Source: Providencia heimbachae ATCC 35613
GTDB taxonomy: Bacteria > Pseudomonadota > Gammaproteobacteria > Enterobacterales > Enterobacteriaceae
Direction: 5' to 3'
Length of the DNA: 49,425 nucleotides
Assembly: GCF_001655055.1 (NCBI RefSeq)
Contig: NZ_LXEW01000053.1
Span: 1-49,425 of the forward strand
Under the pieces are notes generated by a model. It saw nothing but the letters and a program-made list of their open reading frames with translations, searched no databases and was not told the origin of the DNA. Of this stretch, positions 33,872 to 43,171 are shown piece by piece (position 1 is the stretch's first letter; every line of letters starts with the position of its first letter). Made by a program: the position numbers and the translations under genes.

Positions 33872-35864
33872 ACCGTTAATGTCAGCGCCGGAGAAAAACT
33901 GGTTTCAAATGAAAGCGACCAGTGAAACCTCAGCAGACATTTATATTTATGACGAAATTGGCATGTGGGGGATCAGCGCCCGGCGATTTACCGAAGATTT
34001 AATTTCCCTTGGCAATATCAATCACATCAACCTTCATATCCATTCACCCGGAGGTGAGGTCTTTGAAGGCATCGCGATTTATAACCAACTTAAAAATCAC
34101 AATGCCCACATTACCGTTTTTATTGATGGGCTAGCGGCGTCAATGGCCTCTGTCATTGCGATGGTGGGTAATGAAGTCATTATGCCGACCAATGCAATGT
34201 TGATGATCCATAAGCCTTGGGGAGTCTCTGCGGGTGATGCCAGTGATATGCGTGATTATGCTGACCTGCTTGATAAAGTGGAAAACGTCCTGATCCCTGC
34301 GTATATGGCGAAAACAGGGAAAACCCGAGAAGAACTCGAAGCCATGCTCGGTGAAGAAACATGGTTAACGGCTGAGGAGTGCGTGGAGCACGGCTTTGCT
34401 GACACAGTGATTGAGCCAATTAAAGCGATGGCCAGTCTTTCATCTAAACGCATTGAGGAATTTAAATCCATGCCAAGTACATTAAAAAATAATTTAAAAA
34501 ACAGCCTAACAAGCCCACGCAATACGACTGCACCGATTGCAGATCCTGCGCCACAACCTCAACCCGCGAATTCACCGCAACCTGATACGGCAGGTATTCA
34601 AGCACAAGCACGACAAGCCGAGCAATCTCGCATGAATGGCATTAAAAATTTATTTGCCATGTTCGGTGGGAAGCATAGCGACTTAATGGTTGAGTGCATT
34701 ACGGATATTAATTGCACTATTGAACAGGCAAAAGATAAAGTCCTAGACTTGGTCGCTAAAGATACAACCCCAACTAACACCGCGAATTATGGCGCACATA
34801 TTTATGCAAACAACGGGAACATTATCGGTGATAGTGTTCGTGCGTCCTTAATGAGCCGCGCAGGCCATGAAGAATTACAGGGTGACAATCAATTCAATAA
34901 CATGACACTGCGTGAGCTTGCCCGCATGTCACTGACTGAGCGAGGTGTGGGTGTCGCCAATTACAACCCAATGCAAATGATCGCAATGGCATTTACGCAC
35001 ACCACTTCTGATTTTGGTAACATCCTCTTGGATGTCGCCAATAAATCCATTTTGCTGGGCTGGACGGAAGCGGAAGAGACGTTTGATCTATGGACCAAAA
35101 AAGGGCAGCTGAGCGATTTCAAAACAGCAACCCGCGTAGGTATGGGTGGCTTTAACTCACTTCGTCAGGTGAGAGAAGGCGCTGAATACAAATACGTCAC
35201 GACAGGGGATAAAAAAGAGACGATTGCACTGGCAACCTATGGTGAGTTGTTCAGCATTTCTCGCCAAGCCATCATTAATGATGACATGTCCATGTTAACG
35301 GATGTGCCGATGAAACTCGGCCGTGCGGCGAAAGCAACGATTGGTGACTTGGTTTATGTTGTCCTGACCGATAACAAAAAAATGCAGTCTGATGGTAAAG
35401 CATTATTTGGTTCAGATCGTGGTAACACCCTGAAAGGCGGTATGGACGTTGATACGATCGGACTGGGTAGAACGGCAATGCGCAAGCAAAAAGAAGGGGA
35501 GAGAGCGTTAAATATTCGTCCTGCCTTTATGATCGTGCCGACAGCGCTAGAAATAGCAGCAATCCAAGTTGTGGGTTCTGGCAGTGTTAAAGGTGCGGAT
35601 GTTAACTCAAATATCATCAACCCCATCCGCAATATTGCTGAGATTATCACTGAGCCACGTTTAGATAACAAAAGTGATACCACTTGGTACATGGCATCTG
35701 CAAAAGGTACGGATACGATTGAAGTGGCTTACCTTAATGGCGTTGATATTCCGTATATTGACCAACAGGAAGGTTTCACCGCTGACGGCGTAACCACCAA
35801 AGTCCGTATCGATGCCGGTGTTGCACCAATAGATTATCGTGGGTTGGTACGCGTCGAAGCCTAA
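33861..35864 (+). CDS. ClpP-like prohead protease fused to major capsid protein
   Basis: 667 residues from ATG at 33861; 33879 is also possible. Residues 1 to about 200 are a ClpP-type serine protease: HIHSPGGEVFEGIAIYN, catalytic Ser near 94 in DGLAASMAS, His near 117 in MIHKPWG. A Pro/Gln-rich linker (about 215-255) joins a scaffold-like helix and then a HK97-fold capsid protein (about 290-667). Lambda has separate C/Nu3 and E genes; here one chain must be processed to free the capsid subunit. No stop or frameshift splits the frame. Confidence 0.92.
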   Translation: MTSKPLMSAPEKNWFQMKATSETSADIYIYDEIGMWGISARRFTEDLISLGNINHINLHIHSPGGEVFEGIAIYNQLKNHNAHITVFIDGLAASMASVIAMVGNEVIMPTNAMLMIHKPWGVSAGDASDMRDYADLLDKVENVLIPAYMAKTGKTREELEAMLGEETWLTAEECVEHGFADTVIEPIKAMASLSSKRIEEFKSMPSTLKNNLKNSLTSPRNTTAPIADPAPQPQPANSPQPDTAGIQAQARQAEQSRMNGIKNLFAMFGGKHSDLMVECITDINCTIEQAKDKVLDLVAKDTTPTNTANYGAHIYANNGNIIGDSVRASLMSRAGHEELQGDNQFNNMTLRELARMSLTERGVGVANYNPMQMIAMAFTHTTSDFGNILLDVANKSILLGWTEAEETFDLWTKKGQLSDFKTATRVGMGGFNSLRQVREGAEYKYVTTGDKKETIALATYGELFSISRQAIINDDMSMLTDVPMKLGRAAKATIGDLVYVVLTDNKKMQSDGKALFGSDRGNTLKGGMDVDTIGLGRTAMRKQKEGERALNIRPAFMIVPTALEIAAIQVVGSGSVKGADVNSNIINPIRNIAEIITEPRLDNKSDTTWYMASAKGTDTIEVAYLNGVDIPYIDQQEGFTADGVTTKVRIDAGVAPIDYRGLVRVEA

Positions 35865-35889
35865 TTTGTTTTCTTAATATTTATCTCTC

Positions 35890-35908
35890 GCCCTAATGGG
35901 CTTTTTTT
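35890..35908 (+). terminator. Terminator after the capsid gene
   Basis: Stem GCCC (35890-35893), loop TAAT, GGGC (35898-35901), then seven T. Inside the late operon, so probably partial. Confidence 0.65.
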
Positions 35909-35918
35909 ATACCTAAAA

Positions 35919-35938
35919 TCTGGCTTTTCGGAGCCAGA
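35919..35938 (+). promoter_or_regulatory. Hairpin directly upstream of the cement-protein ribosome site
   Basis: TCTGGCT (35919-35925) and AGCCAGA (35932-35938), perfect 7-bp stem, loop TTTCGG. The ribosome site AAGGAG follows at once. May protect the processed 5' end or tune translation. Confidence 0.5.
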
Positions 35939-35948
35939 AGGAGAAGTT

Positions 35949-36296
35949 ATGGCTAAGAATTACCAACAACAGGGTTTAACTGTTGAGATTAAAAACACCG
36001 GCACCGCAGTGATCCTTAGTGGCGCTTTAGTGATGGTTGGCGTGTTGGCTTGTATTGCAGCCACAAATATTGAAGTGGGTGAAACCGGTGATGGGTTCGC
36101 CGAGGGTGTTTTCTTATTGCCTAAAAAGGCAGGCTTGGCTTTAACGGCAGGGCAGACGGTAACCGCTGATAAAGGCATTGTGGCAGACAAGGGCGGTGTC
36201 GCTGTCGGGGTAACATGGGAAGCGGCTGAAGCCAGTGCAGAACTTGTACCGGTTAAGTTGAATATATTCCCGACAGTTGCTGCTGCAGGCGGTTAA
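35949..36296 (+). CDS. Capsid cement/decoration protein (DUF2190)
   Basis: 115 residues. GTAVILSGALVMVGVLACIA and GLALTAGQTVTADK fit DUF2190 capsid cement proteins. Takes the position of lambda gpD, though after rather than before the capsid gene. Strong ribosome site. Confidence 0.82.
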   Translation: MAKNYQQQGLTVEIKNTGTAVILSGALVMVGVLACIAATNIEVGETGDGFAEGVFLLPKKAGLALTAGQTVTADKGIVADKGGVAVGVTWEAAEASAELVPVKLNIFPTVAAAGG

Positions 36297-36299
36297 TTT

Positions 36300-36596
36300 A
36301 TGAGTGCGTTTGAACGGTTAGCCGATCGCATGGACGCACTCACCGCAACACGCATGGGAAAGTCCATCACAATTAACGGTGTTGACTACATTGGGGTGGA
36401 ATCTCATTTCTTGCCCGAATTTGGACCTGTTACAGGGGATGGACTTTCCTATGTCATTTTTTCTGATGCGTATAAGCCCGAAAAAGATGACAGCGTGATT
36501 GCTGGTGGCTTTCATTATAAAGCGACTCGCCGCCAAAGATTTAATGGCAAGTGGATGATTTTTTTAGAGGCTGATGACGATGAAGGGGAAGGATGA
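36300..36596 (+). CDS. Head-tail connector (gpFII-position protein)
   Basis: 98 residues. ITINGVDYIGVESHFLPEFG and a C-terminal KWMIFLEADDD. The place between capsid cement and gpZ is that of lambda FII. Family assignment rests mainly on position. Confidence 0.65.
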   Translation: MSAFERLADRMDALTATRMGKSITINGVDYIGVESHFLPEFGPVTGDGLSYVIFSDAYKPEKDDSVIAGGFHYKATRRQRFNGKWMIFLEADDDEGEG

Positions 36597-37137
36597 AGCG
36601 ATTCGAAATCTCAGCATGATTGTTGATAAGGTCACTCCTGTAGCAACCGCGCAGGCGATTAATCGAATTGCGGCAAGAGCCATTAGTCGTAGTGTTAAGC
36701 AAGTTTCTAAAGAAGTTAACATTCAGCAGAAGATCATCCGCAAACGTGTAAGGCTCAAAAAGGCCAGTGCGAAGCAGGGAACGCCAAAAGCGCGGGTTAC
36801 GGTAAACCGAGGTAACTTGCCGGCGATTGTACTCGGCACGGCGCGTGTTCAATTGTCCCGAAGTCGAGGAATTGAGCGTCGACACGGCAGTGTTTTAAAA
36901 GTGGGTAAATTCACATTTAAAGGCGCGTTTATTCAACAGCTAAAAAATGGCAAGTGGCACGTCATGCAACGGTTAAGCTTAAGTCGCTACCCAATTGATG
37001 TTGTCAAAATACCCGTTTCTAAACCGCTAACGGAAGCCTTTGAAGAACACGCCATTAAAGTCCGTGAAGAGGACATGAGCAAAGAAATGCGAGATGCCTT
37101 GAATAACCAACTTCGGCTTTATTTTAAGGGGGGATAG
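36580..37137 (+). CDS. Minor tail protein Z (gpZ-like)
   Basis: 185 residues from ATG at 36580 (AGAGG 9 bp upstream). Basic N-terminal half (NRIAARAISRSVKQVSKEV) and YPIDVVKIPVSKPLTEAFEE match GpZ, a tail-terminator-associated completion protein. Overlaps its upstream neighbour by 17 bp. Confidence 0.88.
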   Translation: MKGKDEAIRNLSMIVDKVTPVATAQAINRIAARAISRSVKQVSKEVNIQQKIIRKRVRLKKASAKQGTPKARVTVNRGNLPAIVLGTARVQLSRSRGIERRHGSVLKVGKFTFKGAFIQQLKNGKWHVMQRLSLSRYPIDVVKIPVSKPLTEAFEEHAIKVREEDMSKEMRDALNNQLRLYFKGG

Positions 37138-37535
37138 TGATTAAGCATACCAAGATCCGCACATTGATTATTGATGGAATTAAAGCGCATATTCCGAATA
37201 TCAATCTATACGATGGCAGACCGGTGAATTTTGATGAGTCAGAGCTTCCCGTTATTGCCGTTTATTTAACAGAGCCTCACCCAGACTCAAATTACCTTGA
37301 TAGCAACCAATGGATGGCCATTCTTCATGTTGAGCTTTTTTTAAAAGCGGCAAAAACCGATTCTGATTTAGATAAATGGGTAGAAGAAAAGCTGTACCCA
37401 GCAATCGAAAGCATAAGCAATTTAGGTGACGTATTAACCGATATGACACCGAAAGGGTTTGATTATGATCGCGACGATGAAATGGCGCTATGGGCATCCG
37501 TTGATTTGACCTATCAAATTGAATACGAAATGTAA
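37137..37535 (+). CDS. Tail terminator (gpU-like)
   Basis: 132 residues, GTG start within the previous stop (TAGTG). [20 protein letters not shown] and [15 protein letters not shown] match gpU, the ring that ends tail-tube growth. Confidence 0.85.
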   Translation: MIKHTKIRTLIIDGIKAHIPNINLYDGRPVNFDESELPVIAVYLTEPHPDSNYLDSNQWMAILHVELFLKAAKTDSDLDKWVEEKLYPAIESISNLGDVLTDMTPKGFDYDRDDEMALWASVDLTYQIEYEM

Positions 37536-37546
37536 GGAATTTAATT

Positions 37547-38059
37547 ATGCCAACAGTACCAAATCCATTAGCCCCGACTAAAGGGGCGGGAACAACACTC
37601 TGGATTTATACCGGAGCGGAAGAAACTATTACCGATCCATTAAGTGATACAGGGTTTACCCGTTTAGCGAAGGTCAAAGAGCTACAGCCCGGTGAAATTA
37701 CTGCAGCCAGTGAAGATGATAGCTATCTTGATGATCCTAACGGTGACTGGGAAAACACATCGCAGGGTGAAAAATCATCAGGTGAAGCCAATATCACACT
37801 TGCATGGAAGCCGGGCGAAGAAGGCCAAAAAGATCTTGTAAAATGGTTTGATAGCGGGGACACCCGTTTTTATAAAATTGCCTACCCGAATGGAACTGTT
37901 GATTTGTTTAAGGGGTGGGTAAGCGGGCTAGGAAAAACCATTCCAATCAAAGAAACCATCACCCGTACAGTAAAAATTCAAAACACAGGACGCCCAACGC
38001 TAGCGGAAGAAATTGAGCCGAAGCCAGCAGGTAAATCAGTGCCCGCACCAAAAGACTAA
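37547..38059 (+). CDS. Major tail tube protein (gpV-like)
   Basis: 170 residues. [18 protein letters not shown] start and a regular beta-rich body ([20 protein letters not shown]). Corresponds to gpV without the C-terminal Ig-like domain (lambda gpV is longer). A terminator follows. Confidence 0.88.
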   Translation: MPTVPNPLAPTKGAGTTLWIYTGAEETITDPLSDTGFTRLAKVKELQPGEITAASEDDSYLDDPNGDWENTSQGEKSSGEANITLAWKPGEEGQKDLVKWFDSGDTRFYKIAYPNGTVDLFKGWVSGLGKTIPIKETITRTVKIQNTGRPTLAEEIEPKPAGKSVPAPKD

Positions 38060-38082
38060 TAAATTAGTTCAATCAATAAGAT

Positions 38083-38107
38083 AGCCACAGTTGTTGTGGC
38101 TTTTTTT
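38083..38107 (+). terminator. Terminator between tail tube and chaperone genes
   Basis: AGCCACA (38083-38089) and TGTGGCT (38095-38101), 5-nt loop, seven T. Would lower expression of G and beyond relative to V. Confidence 0.75.
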
Positions 38108-38131
38108 ATGCCTACAGAAAAAGGTAATACT

Positions 38132-38506
38132 ATGTTTTTAAAGAAAAAAGAAGTGAGTTTCGGCGATGAACAAATTGTTTTGCATGAGCTATCGGCACTG
38201 CAACGCGCAGATTACTTTGATTTTTTAGCTAAGCAAGAAAAGAGCATGGAAGGGCTAGAAGGCGTTGAGCTTGGTGCTAAATCGATGCGCGCAATGGCAG
38301 AAAGCCAAGCTTGGCTGGTTTCTCGTTCACTTTGGCACAATGACCGTGATCGTGATGTTGAAGAAGTTTACGAAGAAGTAGCCCAAACATGGAGCGGCTC
38401 ATCATTAGATGAAGCGGTACGTGCAATTTCTGAAATTAGCGGCATGACCTCAGCGGAAAATGATGATGACGCTAGTGAGAGCGAGACTGAATCACTGGAA
38501 AAGTAG
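38132..38506 (+). CDS. Tail assembly chaperone G
   Basis: 124 residues from ATG at 38132; upstream in-frame codons lie in the terminator. Acidic C-terminus. The 3' end GGAAAAG (38497-38503) directly before TAG is a candidate -1 slippery site, allowing the GT fusion. Confidence 0.85.
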   Translation: MFLKKKEVSFGDEQIVLHELSALQRADYFDFLAKQEKSMEGLEGVELGAKSMRAMAESQAWLVSRSLWHNDRDRDVEEVYEEVAQTWSGSSLDEAVRAISEISGMTSAENDDDASESETESLEK

Positions 38507-38844
38507 TTCGCCGTGAACGTATTTTTGCATTACGACTTGCGCGTGAATTTGGGCGACCAGACTGGCGTCGAATGCTCAGTGAGATGAGTGCTTCTGAATT
38601 TAACGATTGGATAGGTCACTTCGATAAAACCCCCTTCACACCTCAGTTAATTGACATTGAATTTGCGACTCTGCACACCTCAATTTATTCAGCGATGTGT
38701 GGCGCTAAAACTGAACTCACTGATTTTATGCTGTTAACGGATATCGAGCCCAGTGAAGAAGATATGTCTGATGAAGTAATTCAATCTATCGGGGAAGGCA
38801 TACCAGGAGGGCAACGGTATGAGCAAACAAATAGCGGATCTTGA
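38503..38844 (+). CDS. T extension of the G-T frameshift product
   Basis: 113 codons in the -1 frame, beginning VVRRERIFALRLAREFGRPD, with no ribosome site of its own. RRMLSEMSASEFNDWIGHFD is the gpT/DUF4035 signature. Expressed as a G-T fusion by slippage at 38497-38503, as in lambda GGGAAAG. The fused protein would span 38132-38844. Confidence 0.85.
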   Translation, partial: VVRRERIFALRLAREFGRPDWRRMLSEMSASEFNDWIGHFDKTPFTPQLIDIEFATLHTSIYSAMCGAKTELTDFMLLTDIEPSEEDMSDEVIQSIGEGIPGGQRYEQTNSGS

Positions 38845-41794
38845 GATAAAAATTGGTGCAGATACCACCGAGTTTTTGGAAAAGGCGGGGCGAGTTGAGC
38901 GCCAATTGTCAGAGCAGGAACGCAAAGAGCAGGCATCCAAAAAGCGCCAGCAAGATTTTATGGACAAGCAAGCCGCGAAAGCGGAAGCGGCGCTGCAGCG
39001 TTCACGGACGCAACTTAAACAGTTTGAAAAAGAATCTATTTCAGCGGAGCAGAAGGCGTCCAGTGATCGCCAGCGAGCGATGAAAGAAATGGACGCCATT
39101 CATGCGAAGATTAAAGCCTTGCATGAGGCTGAACTAAAAAAATCAACCAATTCAAGCGGTCAAGAGTTTCGAGCGGAACAGTATTACGTCCAATTAGATG
39201 TGGTTGAAAAGTACGGCAAGGGCTTGGAAAACCTGAATGATATTCGCCGGCGCATGAATCGGGATATGCAGCAAGGGTTACTTAACGCCAAAGATTATCA
39301 AGCTTTATCATCACAAGCGGTTGGTACGGCAAAATCGATGGAGCGCGCGGAAATCTCCGCAACCCAAGCTAAACAACGTTTTATTAATAAGCTCAAAGAA
39401 CAAGTTACTCAGCAAAATCTTTCACGTACTGAAATGTTGCGCATCAAGGCCGCTCAACTAGGCGTTTCGAGCTCAGCCGATATTTATATTCGTAAACTCG
39501 AAAAGCAAAATAGTGTCATGAAGGGGGTCGTTTTAACGTCTGGACAGTATCGACAAGCGATGCGCCAGCTACCTATGCAAATGACGGATGTAGTGACTTC
39601 ACTAGCATCGGGTATGCCGCTATGGCTGGTGGCTATTCAGCAAGGGGGCCAAATTAAAGACTCCTTCGGGGGCTTTGGTAATTCCCTAAAAGCGATCGCA
39701 TCCTTAATTACCCCTTGGAAAGTTGCCATGGTGGGTGGTGCAGGGGTATTGGCCGCATTTGGTATTGCAGCCTACCAAGGTTCGAAAGAACTGACTGAAT
39801 ACAATAAGCAACTTATCTTAACCGGTAACTATGCGGCAAAAACCAAGGGGCAACTCAACGAGCTCGCTAGGTCATTATCAGGCGATGGCATCACGCAGTA
39901 TAAAATGGCTGATGCGCTTGCACAGGTAGTAGGTTCCGGTTCTTTCACTGGCTCACAAGTGGATATGGTTGCTAATGTCGCTGCAAAAATGGAAAAGGCC
40001 ACCGGTCAATCTATCGATGAAACCATTAAGCAATTTCAGCGACTTAAAGACCAGCCTGTCCAAGCCGTCATGGAATTAGATAAATCCATGCATTTCCTGA
40101 CAGCGACTCAGCTAGAGCAGATCACTACGCTTGAGGAGCAAGGAAGAAAAACCGAGGCGACAAAGTTAGCTTGGGAACTTTATTCCACAGCTATAAATGA
40201 ACGCACCAAGCAAATGAGTGAAAACATAGGCTCGCTGGAAAGTGCTTGGAGATGGGCTGGGGATGAGGCGAAAAAAGCATGGGATAAAATGTTAGATCTT
40301 GGCAGGGAAGCACCAGTTGAAGATGAAATAAAACGCCTTGAAAAATATATTGCTAATTTTGACGATACTATCTACACATTTGGAATGGATGAAAGGAAGG
40401 AGAAACTAGCCTTATTAAAGGAAACTAAATTTCAAAACGACATAAAATCCGCTAGAGATAAAGCGGAAAGTAATGAAGAGGAGCGGAAAAAGAAAATTTT
40501 CAATGCAGATCAGAAACTGAAAAGAGACTACGAGGGAGCAGAGGATAAACACCAAAGAAGATTAGCAGAAATTAAAAATTCAGGCGCAACACCATCAGTT
40601 ATTGATGACTCAATCAAAAAGGAGGAAATAAGATATAAAAAGGAATTAGCCAGAGAAACACCGAAAACCCCAAAAGGTAAAGCATACAAACCAGACTTAG
40701 GAACAAGACAAGATGAATCTGCGCAAGCAGAATTAACCTCACTTCAAGCACAATTAAAACTTCTTCAACAGCATTCATCTGCAACTGATTTTATCAGTCA
40801 GCAGCGTAAAAACTTGCAGTTAGAGCAGGCTAAATTCGATGTTCTGGAGGAGGCGAGTAAATCACGTAAGTTATCGCTTGATGAGCAATCTTTATTAAAA
40901 AATAAAGAAAGCATACTTGTAAACAAAAAGATGCTGGCAGATTTGGGCGATCAAATTTCCAAGCAAGAGCATCTTAATAAATTACAAGATCAGGCTGATA
41001 AATACGCCAAGCAGCAAGAGGCGCGGCAAAAAGCGATTACTGATTCACTGGGTAAGTCATCGCTTGAACTTCAGCGGGCGTTAGAAGTTGAGCAATTACG
41101 CTCAACTTATGGCGGGACTCCTCAGTGGGATACGGTTAGATCAGCAAAGCAAGCAACTTTTGATAAGGAAGATACTGCAAAAACAGACTGGGCTGCAGGC
41201 GCAAGCACGGCATGGGGGAATTATCGTGATGCAGCATTGGATGCCAATGCACAGATCCAAAGCGTCACTTCGGCAACGTTAAATGGCTTTAGTTCACAGC
41301 TAGCAGAAACACTAACTAGTGGTGAGGCTAACTTCAAGGATTTTGCAAAATCCATCTTAAAAATGTTAGCCGAAATAGCCATTAAAATGGCTATTGTTAA
41401 AGGATTTGAGGCTTTCGGGTTTGGCGGTGGTGCGGTTACGGCAAATGCTAATGGTGGAGTTTATAACTCGCCGGGGCTCAGTGCATATAGCGGGCAGATT
41501 GTATCAAAACCGACACTGTTTCCATTTGCTCGCGGAGCAGGCTTGATGGGGGAAGCTGGTCCTGAAGCTATCCTTCCTTTGCGTCGTGGCGCTAATGGTA
41601 AGTTGGGCGTAGTCGCAGCCAATGCAAATCAGAATGCTGGTGGCTTTCATCAAACAAACCATGTGACTATTCAAAATGATGGTTCAAATGGTGAGATAGG
41701 ACCCCAAGCACTCAAAGCGTTCTATGAAATAGGCAAAAAAGGTGCCGAAGACTATATGAGAAAACAGCGCCGCGATGGCGGTTCATTCGCATAA
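38819..41794 (+). CDS. Tail tape measure protein (gpH-like)
   Basis: 991 residues. Long coiled coil (about 20-100), a conserved hydrophobic core near 240-310 (QMTDVVTSLASGMPLWLVAI), a Lys/Glu-rich segment near 510-620, and the C-terminal lambda H domain with GLMGEAGPEAILPLRRG. Length sets tail length. Overlaps T by 26 bp. Confidence 0.94.
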   Translation: MSKQIADLEIKIGADTTEFLEKAGRVERQLSEQERKEQASKKRQQDFMDKQAAKAEAALQRSRTQLKQFEKESISAEQKASSDRQRAMKEMDAIHAKIKALHEAELKKSTNSSGQEFRAEQYYVQLDVVEKYGKGLENLNDIRRRMNRDMQQGLLNAKDYQALSSQAVGTAKSMERAEISATQAKQRFINKLKEQVTQQNLSRTEMLRIKAAQLGVSSSADIYIRKLEKQNSVMKGVVLTSGQYRQAMRQLPMQMTDVVTSLASGMPLWLVAIQQGGQIKDSFGGFGNSLKAIASLITPWKVAMVGGAGVLAAFGIAAYQGSKELTEYNKQLILTGNYAAKTKGQLNELARSLSGDGITQYKMADALAQVVGSGSFTGSQVDMVANVAAKMEKATGQSIDETIKQFQRLKDQPVQAVMELDKSMHFLTATQLEQITTLEEQGRKTEATKLAWELYSTAINERTKQMSENIGSLESAWRWAGDEAKKAWDKMLDLGREAPVEDEIKRLEKYIANFDDTIYTFGMDERKEKLALLKETKFQNDIKSARDKAESNEEERKKKIFNADQKLKRDYEGAEDKHQRRLAEIKNSGATPSVIDDSIKKEEIRYKKELARETPKTPKGKAYKPDLGTRQDESAQAELTSLQAQLKLLQQHSSATDFISQQRKNLQLEQAKFDVLEEASKSRKLSLDEQSLLKNKESILVNKKMLADLGDQISKQEHLNKLQDQADKYAKQQEARQKAITDSLGKSSLELQRALEVEQLRSTYGGTPQWDTVRSAKQATFDKEDTAKTDWAAGASTAWGNYRDAALDANAQIQSVTSATLNGFSSQLAETLTSGEANFKDFAKSILKMLAEIAIKMAIVKGFEAFGFGGGAVTANANGGVYNSPGLSAYSGQIVSKPTLFPFARGAGLMGEAGPEAILPLRRGANGKLGVVAANANQNAGGFHQTNHVTIQNDGSNGEIGPQALKAFYEIGKKGAEDYMRKQRRDGGSFA

Positions 41795-41813
41795 ATAACA
41801 CAATAATCAAGCC

Positions 41814-41838
41814 AAGCCTCCTTTACGGGGGCTTTTTT
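41814..41838 (+). terminator. Terminator after the tape measure gene
   Basis: Stem AAGCCTCC (41814-41821) and GGGGGCTT (41827-41834) with one T-G pair, then T run to 41838. Confidence 0.75.
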
Positions 41839-41843
41839 ATATC

Positions 41844-41870
41844 AAAAAAAATAGCCCCGGTGCTGGGGCT
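41844..41870 (-). terminator. Leftward terminator facing the tape measure gene
   Basis: AGCCCC (41853-41858) and GGGGCT (41865-41870). Leftward tail ATTTTTTTT. Same style as the hairpins at 27.6-28.2 kb. Confidence 0.6.
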
Positions 41871-42158
41871 TGAAGGGATGGTTCTTAGGAATATATCTGA
41901 GGGTGATAACTAAGCGATGTAATAACCATACCCCTCTCAATGTGATGTTACGAAAGTAAAGTTAAAAGAAAGTTAAATTTATTCAGTTTCTGTAATAAGC
42001 AGCATGCATTTCACCCTGCGCACCACATGCACACACATCTAAAAACATCGAACCGTTATTTAGGAATGAGCCTTTGAGGAGATCAGTTATAGCTGATACT
42101 GCTTCGATGGGCTGATCTCCTATGTGGCAAGGGTTCATTACTAAGTAAGGACAGTATC
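41871..42158. other. Non-coding leader region of the Rha-family gene
   Basis: 288 bp without an ORF. Contains the 10-bp inverted repeat listed separately. No convincing sigma-70 promoter found. Confidence 0.5.
42077..42121 (+). repeat. 10-bp inverted repeat upstream of the Rha gene
   Basis: AGGAGATCAG (42077-42086) and CTGATCTCCT (42112-42121), perfect, 25-nt loop. An alternative small stem ATCAG/CTGAT inside the left arm is mutually exclusive with it, so a two-state leader or an operator is possible. Confidence 0.6.
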
Positions 42159-42722
42159 ATGACTAAATTAACAGTCATCAACAATGCTATATCTGAACAA
42201 CCAACCATGACCAGTTTGGAAATGGTTGACTACATCAACGCCGATCGAAAGGCAAAAGCAGAAATGAAAGGCCTTAAGTTTCCATGTCGCGAATACAGAA
42301 AGTTAAGGCATGACCATTTCATGGTTAAAGTCCCCAAGGTATTGGGTGGAAATCAATCTCCTAAATTTTTGGGAGATTACACCGATTCAAAAGGCCGTTC
42401 ATATTCATGCTATCGCTTCCCAAAACGTGAAGCTTGCCTGATGGCCATGAGTTATAGCTATGAACTTCAAGCGCAGGTTTTTGATCATATGACGGAGCTA
42501 GAGTCTGAATCAGGTTTTTGTTTTACTGTTCAACAGCTACAACACATGTTAGCGGTAGCAAGAAAAGCTTCTGATGAAGATTCTAGTGATGCAGGTCGTC
42601 GATTGCGTAAGCGACAAGATGATTTAATTATTCTAAACCGCGCTGAAAAGCTAATAGGTGACATTAGCCAAATGGCGCTAGGGTTAGTCGGCGGCGGTAA
42701 GTTTCTCTCCCATGACAAATAA
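42159..42722 (+). CDS. Rha-family phage regulatory protein
   Basis: 187 residues. REYRKLRHDHFMVKV, then FLGDYTDSKGRSYSCYRFPK and ACLMAMSYSYELQAQVFDHM match the Rha domain (DNA-binding regulators and antirepressor relatives). C-terminal basic helix. Inserted between the H and M tail genes with terminators on its left, so a separately controlled cargo gene. Confidence 0.85.
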   Translation: MTKLTVINNAISEQPTMTSLEMVDYINADRKAKAEMKGLKFPCREYRKLRHDHFMVKVPKVLGGNQSPKFLGDYTDSKGRSYSCYRFPKREACLMAMSYSYELQAQVFDHMTELESESGFCFTVQQLQHMLAVARKASDEDSSDAGRRLRKRQDDLIILNRAEKLIGDISQMALGLVGGGKFLSHDK

Positions 42723-42735
42723 ACCTAATTACGCC

Positions 42736-42751
42736 GGCTCAAAACTGAGCC
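42736..42751 (+). terminator. Hairpin after the Rha gene
   Basis: Perfect stem GGCTCA (42736-42741) and TGAGCC (42746-42751), loop AAAC, followed by AATTGATTTT. Weak T tail. A run of T at 42788-42793 follows further on. Confidence 0.45.
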
Positions 42752-42805
42752 AATTGATTTTACAGGTGAATAGGTCGCTCAGCGGTCTTTTTTATGGGTG
42801 GAATA

Positions 42806-43135
42806 ATGGAAATATTTAATTGGCCAATTAAACCGGGGATGAAAACAGACTTCTCCCCTCGCACTAAATCTGTTCAGTTTGGTGATGGCTATGAACAACG
42901 TAAACCTGACGGATTAAACTCACACCTTGAAAAATATAATGTTAGCTTATCATTGCGACCTGAAAAAGCTAAACAGGCTCTAGCGTTTTTAAAGCGCCAT
43001 GGGGGGGTGAGATCATTTCTATTTCAGCCTGCCAAAAGTGAGCCTGCAGTTGTGGTTGTTTGTAAAAAATGGTCATCAGATAGCGGGAATATTAGAACTG
43101 GAATAAGTGCAGAATTTGAAGAAGTAGCTTGCTAA
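42806..43135 (+). CDS. Minor tail protein M
   Basis: 109 residues from ATG at 42806 (GGGTGGAATA upstream). MEIFNWPIKPGMK and VQFGDGYEQRKPDGLN are the gpM signature. Part of the tail-tip assembly with L, K, I and J. Confidence 0.92.
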   Translation: MEIFNWPIKPGMKTDFSPRTKSVQFGDGYEQRKPDGLNSHLEKYNVSLSLRPEKAKQALAFLKRHGGVRSFLFQPAKSEPAVVVVCKKWSSDSGNIRTGISAEFEEVAC

Positions 43136-43171
43136 TTCAAGATCGCTTTCTCTTTTATCTCAATCCGCTAA

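Noticed and set aside
42794-42805. Earlier start for the M protein
   Set aside because: The added residues are glycine-rich and overlap the ribosome site; family members begin at MEIFNWPIK.
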